NCBI RefSeq assembly: GCF_963675165.1
Contig: NC_087379.1
Coordinates: forward strand, 3,622,763-3,686,762
Source of the DNA: Halichondria panicea
Taxonomy: Eukaryota; Porifera; Demospongiae; Suberitida; Halichondriidae
Direction: 5' to 3'
Length of the DNA: 64,000 nucleotides
The translations under genes and the position numbers were made by a program. This document shows positions 1 through 11,216 of the stretch, piece by piece. Position 1 is the stretch's first letter. Each line of letters begins with the position of its first letter. The notes below the pieces were generated by a model that did no database searches, was not told the origin of the DNA, and saw nothing but the letters and a program-made list of their open reading frames with translations.

Positions 1-2165
1 AATTGCAGATGTTTTAAACCCACGCATGTGATAAACATTCCAATGCGATGACACTTGTGTATGAATATCATTATAACAAAATTCCTTGTAATTTTAATTT
101 GGACAGTCCTTAATGCCCCTGAGGTGTATGTGCTGTATGCATTATAAACGAATGGGGCCTGTTGCTAAGATAGCCAAAGAGGTGACACTAGTGATGAGGT
201 GACACTAGTGATTCCACATGATATCAAAATAAGGAGTACGCCGAAGGTTTAAGGATAGTACGCCGAAGGTTTAAGGATAGTAAACAATTAAACGCGAAGA
301 GAGCCAAGGTGCACTTGATTTTTGGGGATCTGAACAATCCCTTCCTTCACTTTTGACGGAGTTGATGACATTACAGGTAATCACCTGAATATCAGCAGCT
401 TAGTGATGATGAAGACACCCACATCGCTACGATCGGAAACGGTATGGATGAAGGAAGGTATGAAATGACAAAATAGTACCTAATTGAATTGTGGGTGGAA
501 AATCTACAGCTGACTTCTGCCACAACCCTACTCAATCTTAGTGTCTGTTCAAAAACGGTGCAAAGGATCAACTGGAATGGTCATCCAAAATCCTGGTATT
601 TAGCTACTGTCCACGAGCTACTGTCCACTACTTTGCATGACACTCAAAAGACTCGGTTTTTCTTCAACAAAGTGAAGCAAATAGTGCAAAGAGTTGATGA
701 AACAATAAAGGTACATCTAAGAAAGTAGTATAAGACTATACTAGATGTCTATAATTATGAAGAAGGTATTAATGGAGACGTTTTTATAAACAAACAGTCC
801 ATTTAGTGTTGGAGCCCCTGATTTAAATGCTAATTACGATTCACATTATGTAGAATCACATTATGTAGAATCACAAATGTTGTCACAAATGTTGACAAAT
901 CACTTTCTCTGTCAAAATTATCATTGTTTGTGAGTGGTGGTGATGGGGATAATTTTCGTGGGTAAGAGTTTTCGTGGGTAAGAGCCTCTGCTGATGTACT
1001 GCTGTAAATACATTGTCATCTGCTTTAGCCTTAGACTGTCTGGCTTTTCCTTGGTTGTGCTAATTTCGGCAATCCTTACTTCTCTTTGATTTAGACACTT
1101 GTTTCACTATTATTCAATAGTGAAAAATGTTGTCAATGGTGAAAAATATGTGTATGTGATCGTCAATAATTGGGTTGCCTATTGTCAATGATTATCCGAT
1201 TCATTGTCAGTAACTATCGTTATGTTTGTCAATGGAATTATTGCCAATAATTATCATCGTGTTTGTCAATGATTGTTTATCTTCAGTTTATCGTCATCAT
1301 AATGAAAACAGACCAATTGGCGCAAGCTATAATTTGTGCGATCTATATACCAGATGATAGAGCAAAGAATTGCCTACGCATTGATGTGCTTAGTGTGCAC
1401 ATACCTCGTTCTATGCCTGAGTTATGCACGTTGGAAACTCGAGGTTGTAAAACAGCAGTATTGAGAAACACCCACTTAAAGATTGCTAAATTGGGAAAAG
1501 TAAGGCTGCTTAGACAAAGCGCTTCGATGGAATGCGTTGGATTCAGAGGAGCTATAGAGAGGGAAGACTGTAGACTGTAGATAACTATAAGCCAAGAAAA
1601 ATTATTATGAGATTATACACTGTAGTCTGGCTATTGCTCCAATTGGTCTGTTTTCCCAGAGCCTGTCACATATTATATTGTCTTTTCATTCTGAGTATTG
1701 ACAATATAATACATGGTGTTATAATTACATGGATGTTTTCCACCGATTATTATTTGATGTCCCTATTATTTGATGTCCCTGCTCCATTGATGTGAGGTCA
1801 CCATAATTATTAATTACTTTACTGCGCATGCGCATAAAGTATTACTGTTGCCTAGCTCACTGTACTGGTACTGTAACTCAAGACCTCCCAGAACATTGTC
1901 TGTCCACCACAGTCCTACGTAATGGCAGAAGGCGAATGGCAGAAGGCGAGCAGGAAGCTCATGTAATAGATAAATAGATAGTAACTGTGATACTTACATT
2001 ACGCCAGACGCTTACAGTACGCCAGCTGTCTCGCAAGCTACGCTTCGAGTTAAGGGTCTGTGGCAGGGTCTGTGCTGTGGCAGGGTCTGTGCTGTGGCAG
2101 GGTCTGTGGCAGTGTGCTAGCTATCCCAGTATAATTTACTGTACTCAGCCTATCAGCATGTTAGT
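1..2165. other. Gene-poor stretch with tandem microduplications
   Basis: No convincing gene is seen. Short plus-strand reading frames at 489-728, 1263-1580 and 1607-1795 show no recognisable domain. The stretch holds perfect short tandem duplications: a 17-bp unit at 179-212, a 22-bp unit at 235-278, and others near 847-895, 949-985, 1570-1580, 1750-1780 and 1921-1950. The word TGTCAATG or close variants recurs irregularly between about 1130 and 1275. An 11-bp inverted repeat lies near 1672-1715. Positions 1636-1672 resemble the ends of the MITE at 35741-36179. Confidence 0.5.
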
Positions 2166-2482
2166 CCATCACATCATGTGGGTGTGGTTTAAGGATATGA
2201 GTGGGTATAGACCGTTCTTCGAGTGAAGGAGCGTGGCTTGCAACTTACGATACACAACTGATATTACATACTCATACTGTCAGCTTGTATTAAATGACAC
2301 TCCAATAACCTGGACGGTAGCGCTAATGACTACCACAAAAAAGTACAGGCCAGCATCATATTACATATTAATTTTCTATCAAAATAATTTATGTAGCTGT
2401 AACTGAGTACAGTGTATGTTTGAGTACAGTGTATGTTTTCATTGTAAAGATGGGCAGGTTGGTCAAGCTATTGTGGACAAGT
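2166..2482 (+). repeat. Left inverted arm of the 15.7-kb candidate element
   Basis: Collinear with the reverse complement of 17601-17895 through about ten anchor words of 7-17 bp, separated by small indels. The left copy carries its own 17-bp tandem duplication near 2406-2435. The innermost shared word is CTATTGTGGACAAG at 2468-2481. Confidence 0.6.
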
Positions 2483-2679
2483 AAGGGTCCTGCTTGCATT
2501 CTTTTCTACATGCAGGTACATTCTACATGCAGGTACATGCAGGTTTCTCACCAATTCCCAAATTCCCAATGGGAAAGGCTTGGACAAAGGGCGTGGTCGA
2601 CCACCTATACCAGTGGAACTCATAAAGTTCACATGGAAAGAAATTAGTGGTGCACTTCTCTGGCGCCGATTAAAGCAGA

Positions 2680-2862
2680 ATGGAGATTAAGAGTTACTCT
2701 GATATAAGTGACCAAGAATTAGAAGATATTTGGTTTGACAGTACTGGGTTGCCAATAATGATAATGAGTGGATCTTTAGGAATACATGTTCAACGAAGAA
2801 GGATAACAGCGAAGAAGGATAACAGAAATGTTACAGCATATTGACCCATGCAATGACCAAGC
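2680..2862 (+). pseudogene. Possible N-terminal fragment of an integrase-like mobile-element protein
   Basis: A short frame from ATG 2680 reads through ISDQELEDIW and a following GIHVQRRRI segment. This resembles, from memory, the N-terminal helix-turn-helix region of a multicopy integrase-core family in cnidarians and sponges. The expected catalytic core does not follow. The frame is broken by a tandem duplication at about 2793-2824 and another at about 2848-2881. Low confidence; it could be chance similarity. Confidence 0.25.
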
Positions 2863-3226
2863 CCATGCAATGACCAAGACCTGTTCGTACTAGTCGGTTT
2901 TCCATTGCATGGCTTCGCACTGGCTTGGAATTTGCACCCTATTGGAGTACAAAGAAGATGTGATGTTTTTGGATGTAGTGAATCAAGCGTGGTCGATGAT
3001 GCCTTTGGAGTTGTTTGGAGTCAGCTCGGAATTAGCCTCGAGACCAGGCCTCTTGAGAAGAGGGCCTGGTACCTATTGCATGGGTGATAGTGCACATGCG
3101 CAAACTGAGTCTCCCAGAATATGGGGATTCGTTTACCTTAGTAAACTATCGTAAACTTATACCGTAAACTAGTTTTTACTGGGAAATCTATTCCGTGATA
3201 TTGTACTAGATCTCTAGCTCTATGCA

Positions 3227-3556
3227 ATGGCGTCAACCGAGTTTTGTCAAGCTGTGGCTTATGCCCTAAATTGTGTTGGTCAAGAAGGCCTCACACTGAA
3301 GTCGAAGCAAGAAGAGGCTCTCATCCACCTCTACGATGGTCGGGATGTGTTTGCTTGGTTCCCTACAGGCTATGGCAAGTCTCTCTGTTTCCAACTTCTG
3401 CCCTTCATGTTTGACTTCAAACTAAAGCGGACAGGCTGTCAAGAGTTGAGAGAAGTGTTGTGCTGGTGCTGTCACCACTAGTTTCTTTGATGGTAGACCA
3501 GGTGTCAGGCCTGCAGAAGAGGGGTGTCTCTGCTGCTATACTCTCTGGCAACAAAG
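3227..3556 (+). pseudogene. RecQ-family DNA helicase, N-terminal exon (motifs 0-Ia)
   Basis: The ATG at 3227 opens a frame containing the Walker A helicase motif I (FPTGYGKSLCFQLLPF, about codons 45-60) preceded by a Q-motif-like KSKQEEAL. This is typical of superfamily 2 RecQ helicases, which unwind DNA 3' to 5' using ATP. Near 3430 the frame shifts by one base, and the second frame carries motif Ia (VLSPLVSLMVDQV) and ends AILSGNK. A good donor, G|GTAAGC, follows at 3557. The next helicase exon begins at 9934 after a 6.4-kb intron, far longer than the roughly 200-bp intron at 10115-10327, because another transposase gene lies inside it. The frameshift here and two stop codons downstream make this copy non-functional as written. 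Confidence 0.8.
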
Positions 3557-3994
3557 GTAAGCAGCTAGAACAGCCATAATACTCAGACTTCTTTTGATTG
3601 ACAGAGTACATATAGAAGGTAATGGCTCTATGATCTAGAAAGATAGCTAGAAACTGATGTGAACACCGTTTAATATAGCATGTACATGTCCAGTCTGTAT
3701 AATTACAGTTGGATAGCCACCGTACCTACTTGTACGTGTTTTAGTTAAATATGCATTTCGCATTACATCATAATATTGAACAGGAAGAAATTTGTTAGAA
3801 AGTTCTAGTTTCTTTAGCTCACTTTTTTTGGGAGCGGTGCGATCATTTCAAAGAGAAAGAGAGGTAGTAAAAACATCTAACTCTTCATGATTGTAATGGT
3901 ACAACTCCTAGCTCTTGAAGGTAAGTAGGGGAAAAGATATTCTTTCTTGAGTATTGTATACTGTACTTTGTGGTTTTGTACTAGTGTTTTTGTA
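3557..3994. other. Helicase intron 1, sequence left of the nested element
   Basis: Intronic sequence from the GTAAGC donor to the first inverted repeat of the nested element. No gene or clear repeat is seen. Confidence 0.5.
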
Positions 3995-6900
3995 GCTGTG
4001 CAAAAACCCAGTTCCCAGTAATTTTAGCAGGTCATGTTTGTCAGGCTTAGACAGCATAGGAATACATTTTATAATTTGTGATCTAATACGCATAAAAAGT
4101 TATACCTTCATAAAAAGTAGGTGTGTAATTGCTCATTTTGTATGTACAGAGTTCCACGATTCGTATTAGTCTAAGTCCATATCCTCTGTCTCTTCTGCAG
4201 ATTCGTTATCGGTGTCTCTGTTGTCTCCAAAAACATCTCGCATTATATCGTCTACCTCAGAATCGCCAAATTCATCTTCAGATTCTGAAGAGCTCTCTTG
4301 GTCGAGGTTAAGTTCGTGACTGGTCTGAGAAGTTTGAGGTACATTTGTGCACCCTTGACATTTGCATCCAGGACCACAATCATGCTTGTCTCTTCTGCAC
4401 TTGCAACGATTTGTTTGGCAGCCTGTTTTGCAACCACATCCCTTTTGAAGCAAGGTGACTCTGTCTCTGATCACCGAAACATTGCTCTCACTGTCCCAGT
4501 CGATGGCCAATGTACTTGTGTCAACCTGTTTCCATCCGTTTCCATCCGTTTCCGTCTAGTACTGGGTAAGTGATATTGTTGGAAGTTGCTTGACTCCACA
4601 CACATTGTACCCAACAGGACCGTTTCCAATGTCTGTCAAGTGCGTCATAGGAGGGGATCATTTCTTCTTCATACTTTATACGGAGCCAGATTTTCTCCCT
4701 CATCAGAGAAAGCCATGCACTGTGGTGTACTTGGGCATGCTGTTTGCTATCAAGAAGTGAGTTAAATAGTGACATTGGTGTTGGGAATGAAGGTAGAAAT
4801 ACTGATTTGTGCTTTCTGAAGTAAGCACATCCAACCAGCCTAATGAAGGAGAGGAATCCATCAGCGTCTGGTTGAGATAGCATTCCTGGAGTTTGAGCAG
4901 TACTATCGCAGATAAATTGTGAATATTCAAACAGTGTAGCCATAAATGTTGCCTTTCCTATTCCGTTAAAAAATGAAACGAAATCACATCCTGTACTTAT
5001 GTATAGCATCTGCATAACTGCTGGTAGTTGTTCAATTGCAGCGAGACTAGGATCATTCTCGAACGCTGTGAGGAGTGCCTGTATGTCTAGGAATCGATGC
5101 TCTGTTGAGTTGAACAGGCTCAGTCGAACATTACATTCAAGCTGTGTTCCAGCAACCAGTGGTAAGCCTACGTGATACACATCTGTATCAGGACTGAGTA
5201 CAAGCTTCCTAGTGCCTACAGAATTGATTACATGTAACCAAATTCTCGTGTCTGACTCTTCTGCATTACAATATAGAGAATCGTCAACTTGTGGTTGTGG
5301 TGTGGATCCAGTTACAAACAGGCATTTGTTTTGCAGATTACTGCTGAACCCTCCAGCTGTAACAAATTTTTGTTGTAGAGCTAGCTTGCGCTGCACTTTC
5401 TTCAAGAAGTAAGTTGAGAGAAAAGTAACAAGGTTTCTCTTGCATAATCTACAACTCAAAATATTTTTTCTCCACATAGGAGGGATCACCATGTCTGCTG
5501 CAAAAGTTGTGCACTGGTGATCGTCATTCAAGTGTGCTGTCTTGTCGCGATGCAGTCGTTCAAAATATTTGGGACTTAGCTGGACACACTCAGGATCGTC
5601 GAAAAGTAAGTGTACTTCCTGTGATCTACTTCTAAAGTATGGATAGATATGCTGTCGGATTAAAAAGTCGGCATAATCACCTATGTTTTTATGTGCACTC
5701 CATGGTGTAATATTTATCAAAAACATTCCCTCGATTATGACAGCATCTGGTATCCATCCAGGTTTTAATGACGATGCAATAATAGCAGCATTTGCCTTCT
5801 CATACCGTTTTTGTAGCACATTGGTAGTGTTTGACTTGGCTCCTTTAGTTGGTGTGCCATCAATGTTTGCAATCGCTCTGGGTAGTTCCAAGCACTGCTC
5901 ATAACTTTTGCTTAGGTTTGTTCCTGTGATTGTAGCATGTGCAACTCTCCTTTTCCATAATTCTATCTGAATCTTTCTCTCTCTTTCGATTTCTGAGCCC
6001 TTTTTTCGTCGTCCGAGTTTTTCTGTAAATGTTAAAAGTCTCTTTCGGTGTTTTGGTGGTTTGACACTAGGAGTTTTCAAGATGTAGTACTGCACACGGT
6101 TCCTATACTCTGTTTCCCCTATGGATCTAAAATTGATGAGGTCATGTTCTTGTTGGGGAGTTAGTTGTTTTTTATTGAAAAGGTGACATAGAGCATCGTT
6201 ACAGGTGCTTGTGACAAGGCTACATGACTCTAACTTGTTCACTTGTTTCTTAATGTTTCCTTCCAACTTTCTGCTCTCGTTGTCATTGCTAGTAGCATAC
6301 AGTGATTTGATTGGTGTTATATCAATCTTTTGCTTCTTAAAAAGCTGTTGCTCAATGTTTTTCATTGCTTCTGCTCTGATAGGTAAGAAGAGTGAGATTC
6401 TGGTGATAGTTTCAGCAGACGGTCTGCTAACGAACTCCTTGCATTCACGATTAATGCACATCTCATGTGCCTCATCGATTCCTATTGAGTGGCCTGGCCT
6501 ACCAAGAAGACTCACAGTGAAACCACCTTTTTCGAGATTTGCACGAACATCACCTGGTAAGTTATACATATCTCTTATGTGTTGAGGAATCAATTGCTGG
6601 TACCTGGGTCGATCAAATGCAGTGAAAATTGGCACCATTAATTTAATAGCAGCCATTCTTAAGTCCCATTGACCAGTTCTCACAGCACAGTAGAGTGCTA
6701 TGTATCCCACACAGGTTCTGAATATGAATTCAATCCAAAACTTCACTGTTTTGTTTTCCGACTCTCTCTTCTGGATGTACTCGTCAAATAGTTGAAGTAC
6801 ATTGCATTTCTCTTGCAGGTCTTCCAGCAACTGGTTGATGTTCCTCAGGGCACTTTCTTGGGTTTCAGAAGGAGGAAGATTTTGGACCATTTCTGATGCG

Positions 6901-9626
6901 GTGTGAAGAAAATCTGTTGGGACATTCCCCTTCTCCAAGAAAATGGAGAACAGGAGCCGATACATGGATTCCCACGCTTCCATTAGAAAATGGTGAGTCC
7001 TCTTAAAGTTAGAGGTGATGGAATTGGGGGTGTTGTACCCACTACACTTCCCAATATCCACTAGGCCTGCATCAAAGTAGATTTTGACCAGTACCTCTTG
7101 GTAATTCTTGAGAATATGCCAATCTCCTGGGAATGGAATGAGCCATGCTAAATCACTCCCATACTCTGCCTTAAGAGATTGTATGCGGGCATATGTTACT
7201 TGATCCCCTTCTAGGAAAATTAGTGCTTGTTTCTTTGTAGCAATGAATTTGTTGTACAGGTCGTTTATAATACTAAGCACAGTCTCGTTATCGTCACATT
7301 TTTGATCTAGAACGTTGTAATAGATTATGTTGGACCTTTCTACACTGCATATATTGCTAGATAGACTGAAATAGGCCTGGAAGTCGATCAATGGTGTGGC
7401 ATGTGCTGTACAAGCAACTTTCAGCAGAATATAGTTACCAGCAATATTTTGAAATTTTTTTAGGGCACTCTCTTCGTTAAGTTTCAGCCCAAAGTCATTC
7501 ATGCTTAGCGGTGTTGTTTCAGTACTCTGTACATGGGTGTAGATTGTATTGGAACTTTCCTCGCTTGCCGATAGGGCTCTGATCGCTCCTGTTCTGCTCC
7601 TTCTAAGTTTTTTCGGTTGAGGGGACTTAATTGGTGATCTTGTTGAATATACTCTCTTTGTGAGCATGCGGTTCCCAATTAAGTCTGTATTGGTAGTTAG
7701 TGTTAGTGGCTTGGGTTGGGCGATTTGTACTGTTGTGCCATGCCAACTTAACTGCTGTTTTCCACAATATACTCTGGCATAATGGTGTATATAGTCAATA
7801 TTATCGGCTGATGCGATCATAAAACAGTTACTTGGGTAGCTTTTCATTATTCCCTCACTCGCTCGTTTCTCAATACGGTATTGAACATACCTCAAAGCAG
7901 TTTCAGAGCTTGCACAAATGCCTAAGCGATTGAACATCCTAACCAAGCGTATAGAGCCTCCACATGTTTCAATTGCTTCTGTCAATAGGGTATGTATTGG
8001 GAAGGAACACTGGTTGTTGATAGTGAAAAACAGTACACACACACAAAAGAACCTCCGAATAGTTCGTACTTGTGACGTGTTCTTTATGGCTTTCTTTGAG
8101 AGAGGTTTGGTTAGCAATGAAATAGCTCTCCAAATGTCTGGATCAAGTTTATTAATGAACTTGTTAATGTCAATGCTCTCTATATTATGTGGCTGTCCAG
8201 AATCTTGTTCAATCAATTCATTAATTGACTTGTGACATTTTTCATTTAGAGTGAGGCATACCTCAGACAATTTGTCTTTTGTTTCGTGACGTCTGCAGTG
8301 ACCTAGAGCAACACTGAGGGCATAGAAAATGTCTCCTCCATGGCGGTACAGAATCGTACCTATCCTCATCACTGAGCATTTGTAAGCCATATGATGTTCT
8401 AGCATATTTGAGAGCTCACTTCTTAGCCAAATTGAGTTTGGAAAGTCAACAGTGATGTTCATCTCTGAAGCCATTTTTGATAGTTTAATCTTAAATGTCT
8501 CATACACTTCAGGCAATAACAGAGCTGTTTGTTTCAAAATCGCTTTGCCAACATGTATGGCTGACAGACTAGATACGTATGATAGGACCTCATCCGATGT
8601 TCTGACATTAGATAATATGGGTATATCGGATTCAATCTTATCAAGTAGCAATTGAAGGTCAGAGTCTGTGCTTTTGACTGACCCCTTTAGTCGCTTCAGT
8701 AAATAGAGATGGGATTTGTAGCACGTAAAACACACTCGGTCACTAGATGATATGCTCTCATTACTACTAGTGACAGTGTTCTCTGAGAGGAACGCCTCTA
8801 TTATGTCAGGCTCTGAGACAACTCGGCTTTTTGTAAAGTCTGATATGTGTTTACTACACGTTTTGCATTTGAGGTGGGACGGGTTCAATTTTCGATATAG
8901 GACGCCGTAGTGGTATGTACAAAGAGGTATGCCATCAGTACCTCTTGGTGTTTCAATGCGTTCTATATTCATATCAAACAATGAGCATATTGTTGCTCTA
9001 TCAGCTAATGTGGTACTTTTGCATTCACATTCATTGCATTCTGAAACATAACACTGTTGCTCTTTTTCATTCTCATCATTTATTTTTCTCCATCTAGGTA
9101 CAAAACTACTCTCGCCAATGGAACTCACATCTTGCCGGCAATTTCTGCAAATGCAGCTATCTGGATTGATGCCAAGAGCTGGTTCAAATTCTTGAAGCTT
9201 CTTGAGAAGTGAGCCATCCTTCCATGACTTTGGATGGAAATACTTCGACATATTACCTCGTTTGCAGAGGATGCATGGTTGACAAGGCTGCCCTTGGTGA
9301 ACACTTGAAATAGCGGGTCGCACATCAGCTCCGCTCCCTCTTGTGGCTCTATGCTGACTCATTAATGACCTATTTTAATGCATTTGACATGCCATAATTT
9401 TGCATAATTTGTTTCAATTCACCTTGTAAATAATAATAATTATTCTCAGCAAAGTTGATTCAGTGGACCTCAGGATGACCACATGGCCTTGTAAAAATCA
9501 GCTGTAAATTTATGAATATATGTGGGAACAGCCAGATTTTTTTTGTTAAATAAATGATGGGCATTGGTCCACAGATCTTCAAAAAATTTAAGCAAAATAA
9601 TGCTGGGAACTGGATTTTTGCACAGC
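3995..9626. mobile_element. Candidate DNA transposon nested in the RecQ intron
   Basis: The sequences at 3995-4020 and 9601-9626 are inverted repeats of 26 nt with two mismatches (outer half GCTGTGCAAAAA). They neatly enclose one large minus-strand gene (4166-9362) of transposase type. The surrounding intron runs from 3557 to 9933. The repeats could be terminal or subterminal, since no target duplication was found beside them and weaker similarity extends outward (TAGTG followed by GT-rich sequence). The 5.6-kb size suits a single-gene autonomous DNA element. Confidence 0.5.
4166..9362 (-). CDS. Large DUF6589-like transposase with FEN/PIN-like nuclease region and CXC tail
   Basis: The frame opens at ATG 9362 and runs 1613 codons to 4521. 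Residues about 25-230 hold several Cys-X2-Cys clusters, probably Zn-binding. A DDE/RNase H-like core follows, with probable catalytic acids D520 (ASADNIDY), D720 (EGDQVTYARI) and E967 in the IDEAHEMCIN segment; the same three-motif pattern is in the 11.2-14.7 kb gene. From about residue 1200 the protein resembles FEN1/XPG or PIN-type nucleases: VIIEGMFLIN, LLFDDPE, EESDTRI and SPDTDV. The frame ends at a 10-bp tandem duplication (4531-4550). Beyond it, another frame to 4166 encodes a Tesmin/TSO1-like CXC cluster (GCGCKTGC, RCKCRRDKHDC, GCKCQGC) and an acidic Ser/Glu/Asp tail. The CXC domain probably binds DNA. The assignment is by motif; function is inferred. Confidence 0.7.
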
Positions 9627-9933
9627 ATGAACACGTGCACTAATTTTGTGTCTGAAAATGTATGCTGTGGAAGAATCAGGACACACACAAGAAACAGGCT
9701 TAAGCTGTTAATTGGTGGGTATCATTAGAATGTAGAAAGGCTACTAAAGAGCTCTGTGCTTGTTAGAAATTGTTAGCATAGCTGTAGAGGACGTCAGGAC
9801 CACTCAAAGTTGAAGTAGAAACTGGAAGTCAAAAACCGCAGAGCTCAGGAAGACCGGAAGTTCAACCATGATTTTAATTAAAAAGGCACCTTGGCCATTA
9901 GACTGATTATGTAATTGCCTGTGTTGTTCATAG
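9627..9933. other. Helicase intron 1, sequence right of the nested element
   Basis: No gene is seen. It ends in an acceptor (TTGTTCATAG) directly before the next helicase exon. Confidence 0.5.
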
Positions 9934-11156
9934 ATGTCGAGAAGGATCTCTTGGCTAGTGAGAGTGACGTTTCCTCGGGTCGGTTCTCTCTCCTCTATAG
10001 TGCTCCCGAGGCCATCCTAGACAAAGAAGCATGGAAGCAGCTCTTAGTCCAACGTCCTCTTTGTAACACTGTAGTAGCAGTCGCTGTTGACGAAGCACAC
10101 TGTGTGTACAAGTGGTAAAAGTCATTTAAATACACATGTACATATACAGTGTTACTGTCAGTAGCCTTTAAGTTTTAATACACGCACACGTCAGAATAAT
10201 GTACATGTACATACACATAATTACATGTATTGTATATACCATGCATATACATACATGTACAATTTACGTTTAACGGGTACCATACATGTTCCTCTCAGTT
10301 GTGTACAATGATTTGCACAACTTACAGGAGTAAAGACTTTCGTCCTGCCTTTGATCGTATCCGTGACCTGCGAGCATTTGTGCCTCCCGATACACCATTT
10401 CTGGCTGCGACTGCCACTGTGACCAAGAGGATGAGGGACAATATTGTTCAGAAGCTTGGCATGGCAGGCTGCTATATGGTATCTGAGTCTCCCAACAAGC
10501 CCAACATCTGTTATGAGGTTGTACGTAAGACATCTATCGAGGAGGACTTTGCATTCGTTGTGGCAGACTTGTGAGAGAAGAACATCAAGGCTCGACGCAT
10601 AGTTGTCTACTGCCAGTCGTTAAACATGTGTGCGAGTTTGTACGAGCACTTCAAGTACACTCTCAAGGATGCTGGCTACTACCCTCCAGGAGCTGAACAG
10701 ATCAGTGACAACAGAATGTTCGGGATGTTTCACTCCTGTACTGACGAACACAACAAAGCAGTTATCATGGGGAGTCTTGGGAAGCCTGATGGTGTTGTCA
10801 GAGTTCTGTTTGCGACGATGGCTATTGGTATGGGGGTGGACTTCGAGAACTTGGACTTCATCATCCACTATGGTGCCCCTAGGTCATTGGAAGACTACTT
10901 TCAAGAGAGCGGCTGAGCTGGTAGAGATAATCAGCAGTCGTTGGCTCGAGTGTACTGGAGGCCAGTTGAAGCTCCTGTATATACCGATCTGACTATCTCA
11001 AGGAATTTGGAGTTACAAGCTGTGAGAGAGTATCTTGAGAACACGAAGTGTAGGAGATTCGTGCTGCTGAAGTATTTTGATTCAGCTGTTGCCTGGAACA
11101 TGGAGTCTCGTGACAAGAGGTGGTGCTGCGACAATTGTCGATCCGTTGCTAAGTGA
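9934..11156 (+). pseudogene. RecQ-family DNA helicase, central and C-terminal exons (motifs II-VI, Zn region)
   Basis: The exon at 9934-10114 joins in phase to the 3556 donor (NK|DVEKD) and carries motif II, VDEAHCVYKW. A 213-bp intron (10115-10327) follows. The exon from 10328 carries motif III (FLAATATV), motif IV-like IVVYCQS, motif V (FATMAIGMGVDF) and motif VI (YFQESG, stop, AGRD). It then has a RecQ-type zinc-binding segment, C-RRFVLLKYFD...CCDNC, and stops at 11154-11156. Two in-frame TGA codons interrupt it, at 10572 and at 10914 inside motif VI. Both sit where CGA (Arg) would fit, consistent with CpG decay. A nuclease or HRDC domain is not seen. The DUF6589-type transposase converges on it 60 bp downstream. 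RecQ assignment is firm; function is lost as written. Confidence 0.85.
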
Positions 11157-11216
11157 TGAAAATGATGGGGGTAAGTAATGTACAGGGTATTAGAATGTAC
11201 AGGGTATTAGAATTAG

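Noticed and set aside
179-278. CRISPR-like repeats
   Set aside because: Only two adjacent units each without spacers, in a eukaryotic intron-containing sequence.
1130-1275. TGTCAATG word cluster as subterminal binding sites
   Set aside because: Irregular spacing, AT-rich background and no matching cluster or inverted end elsewhere.
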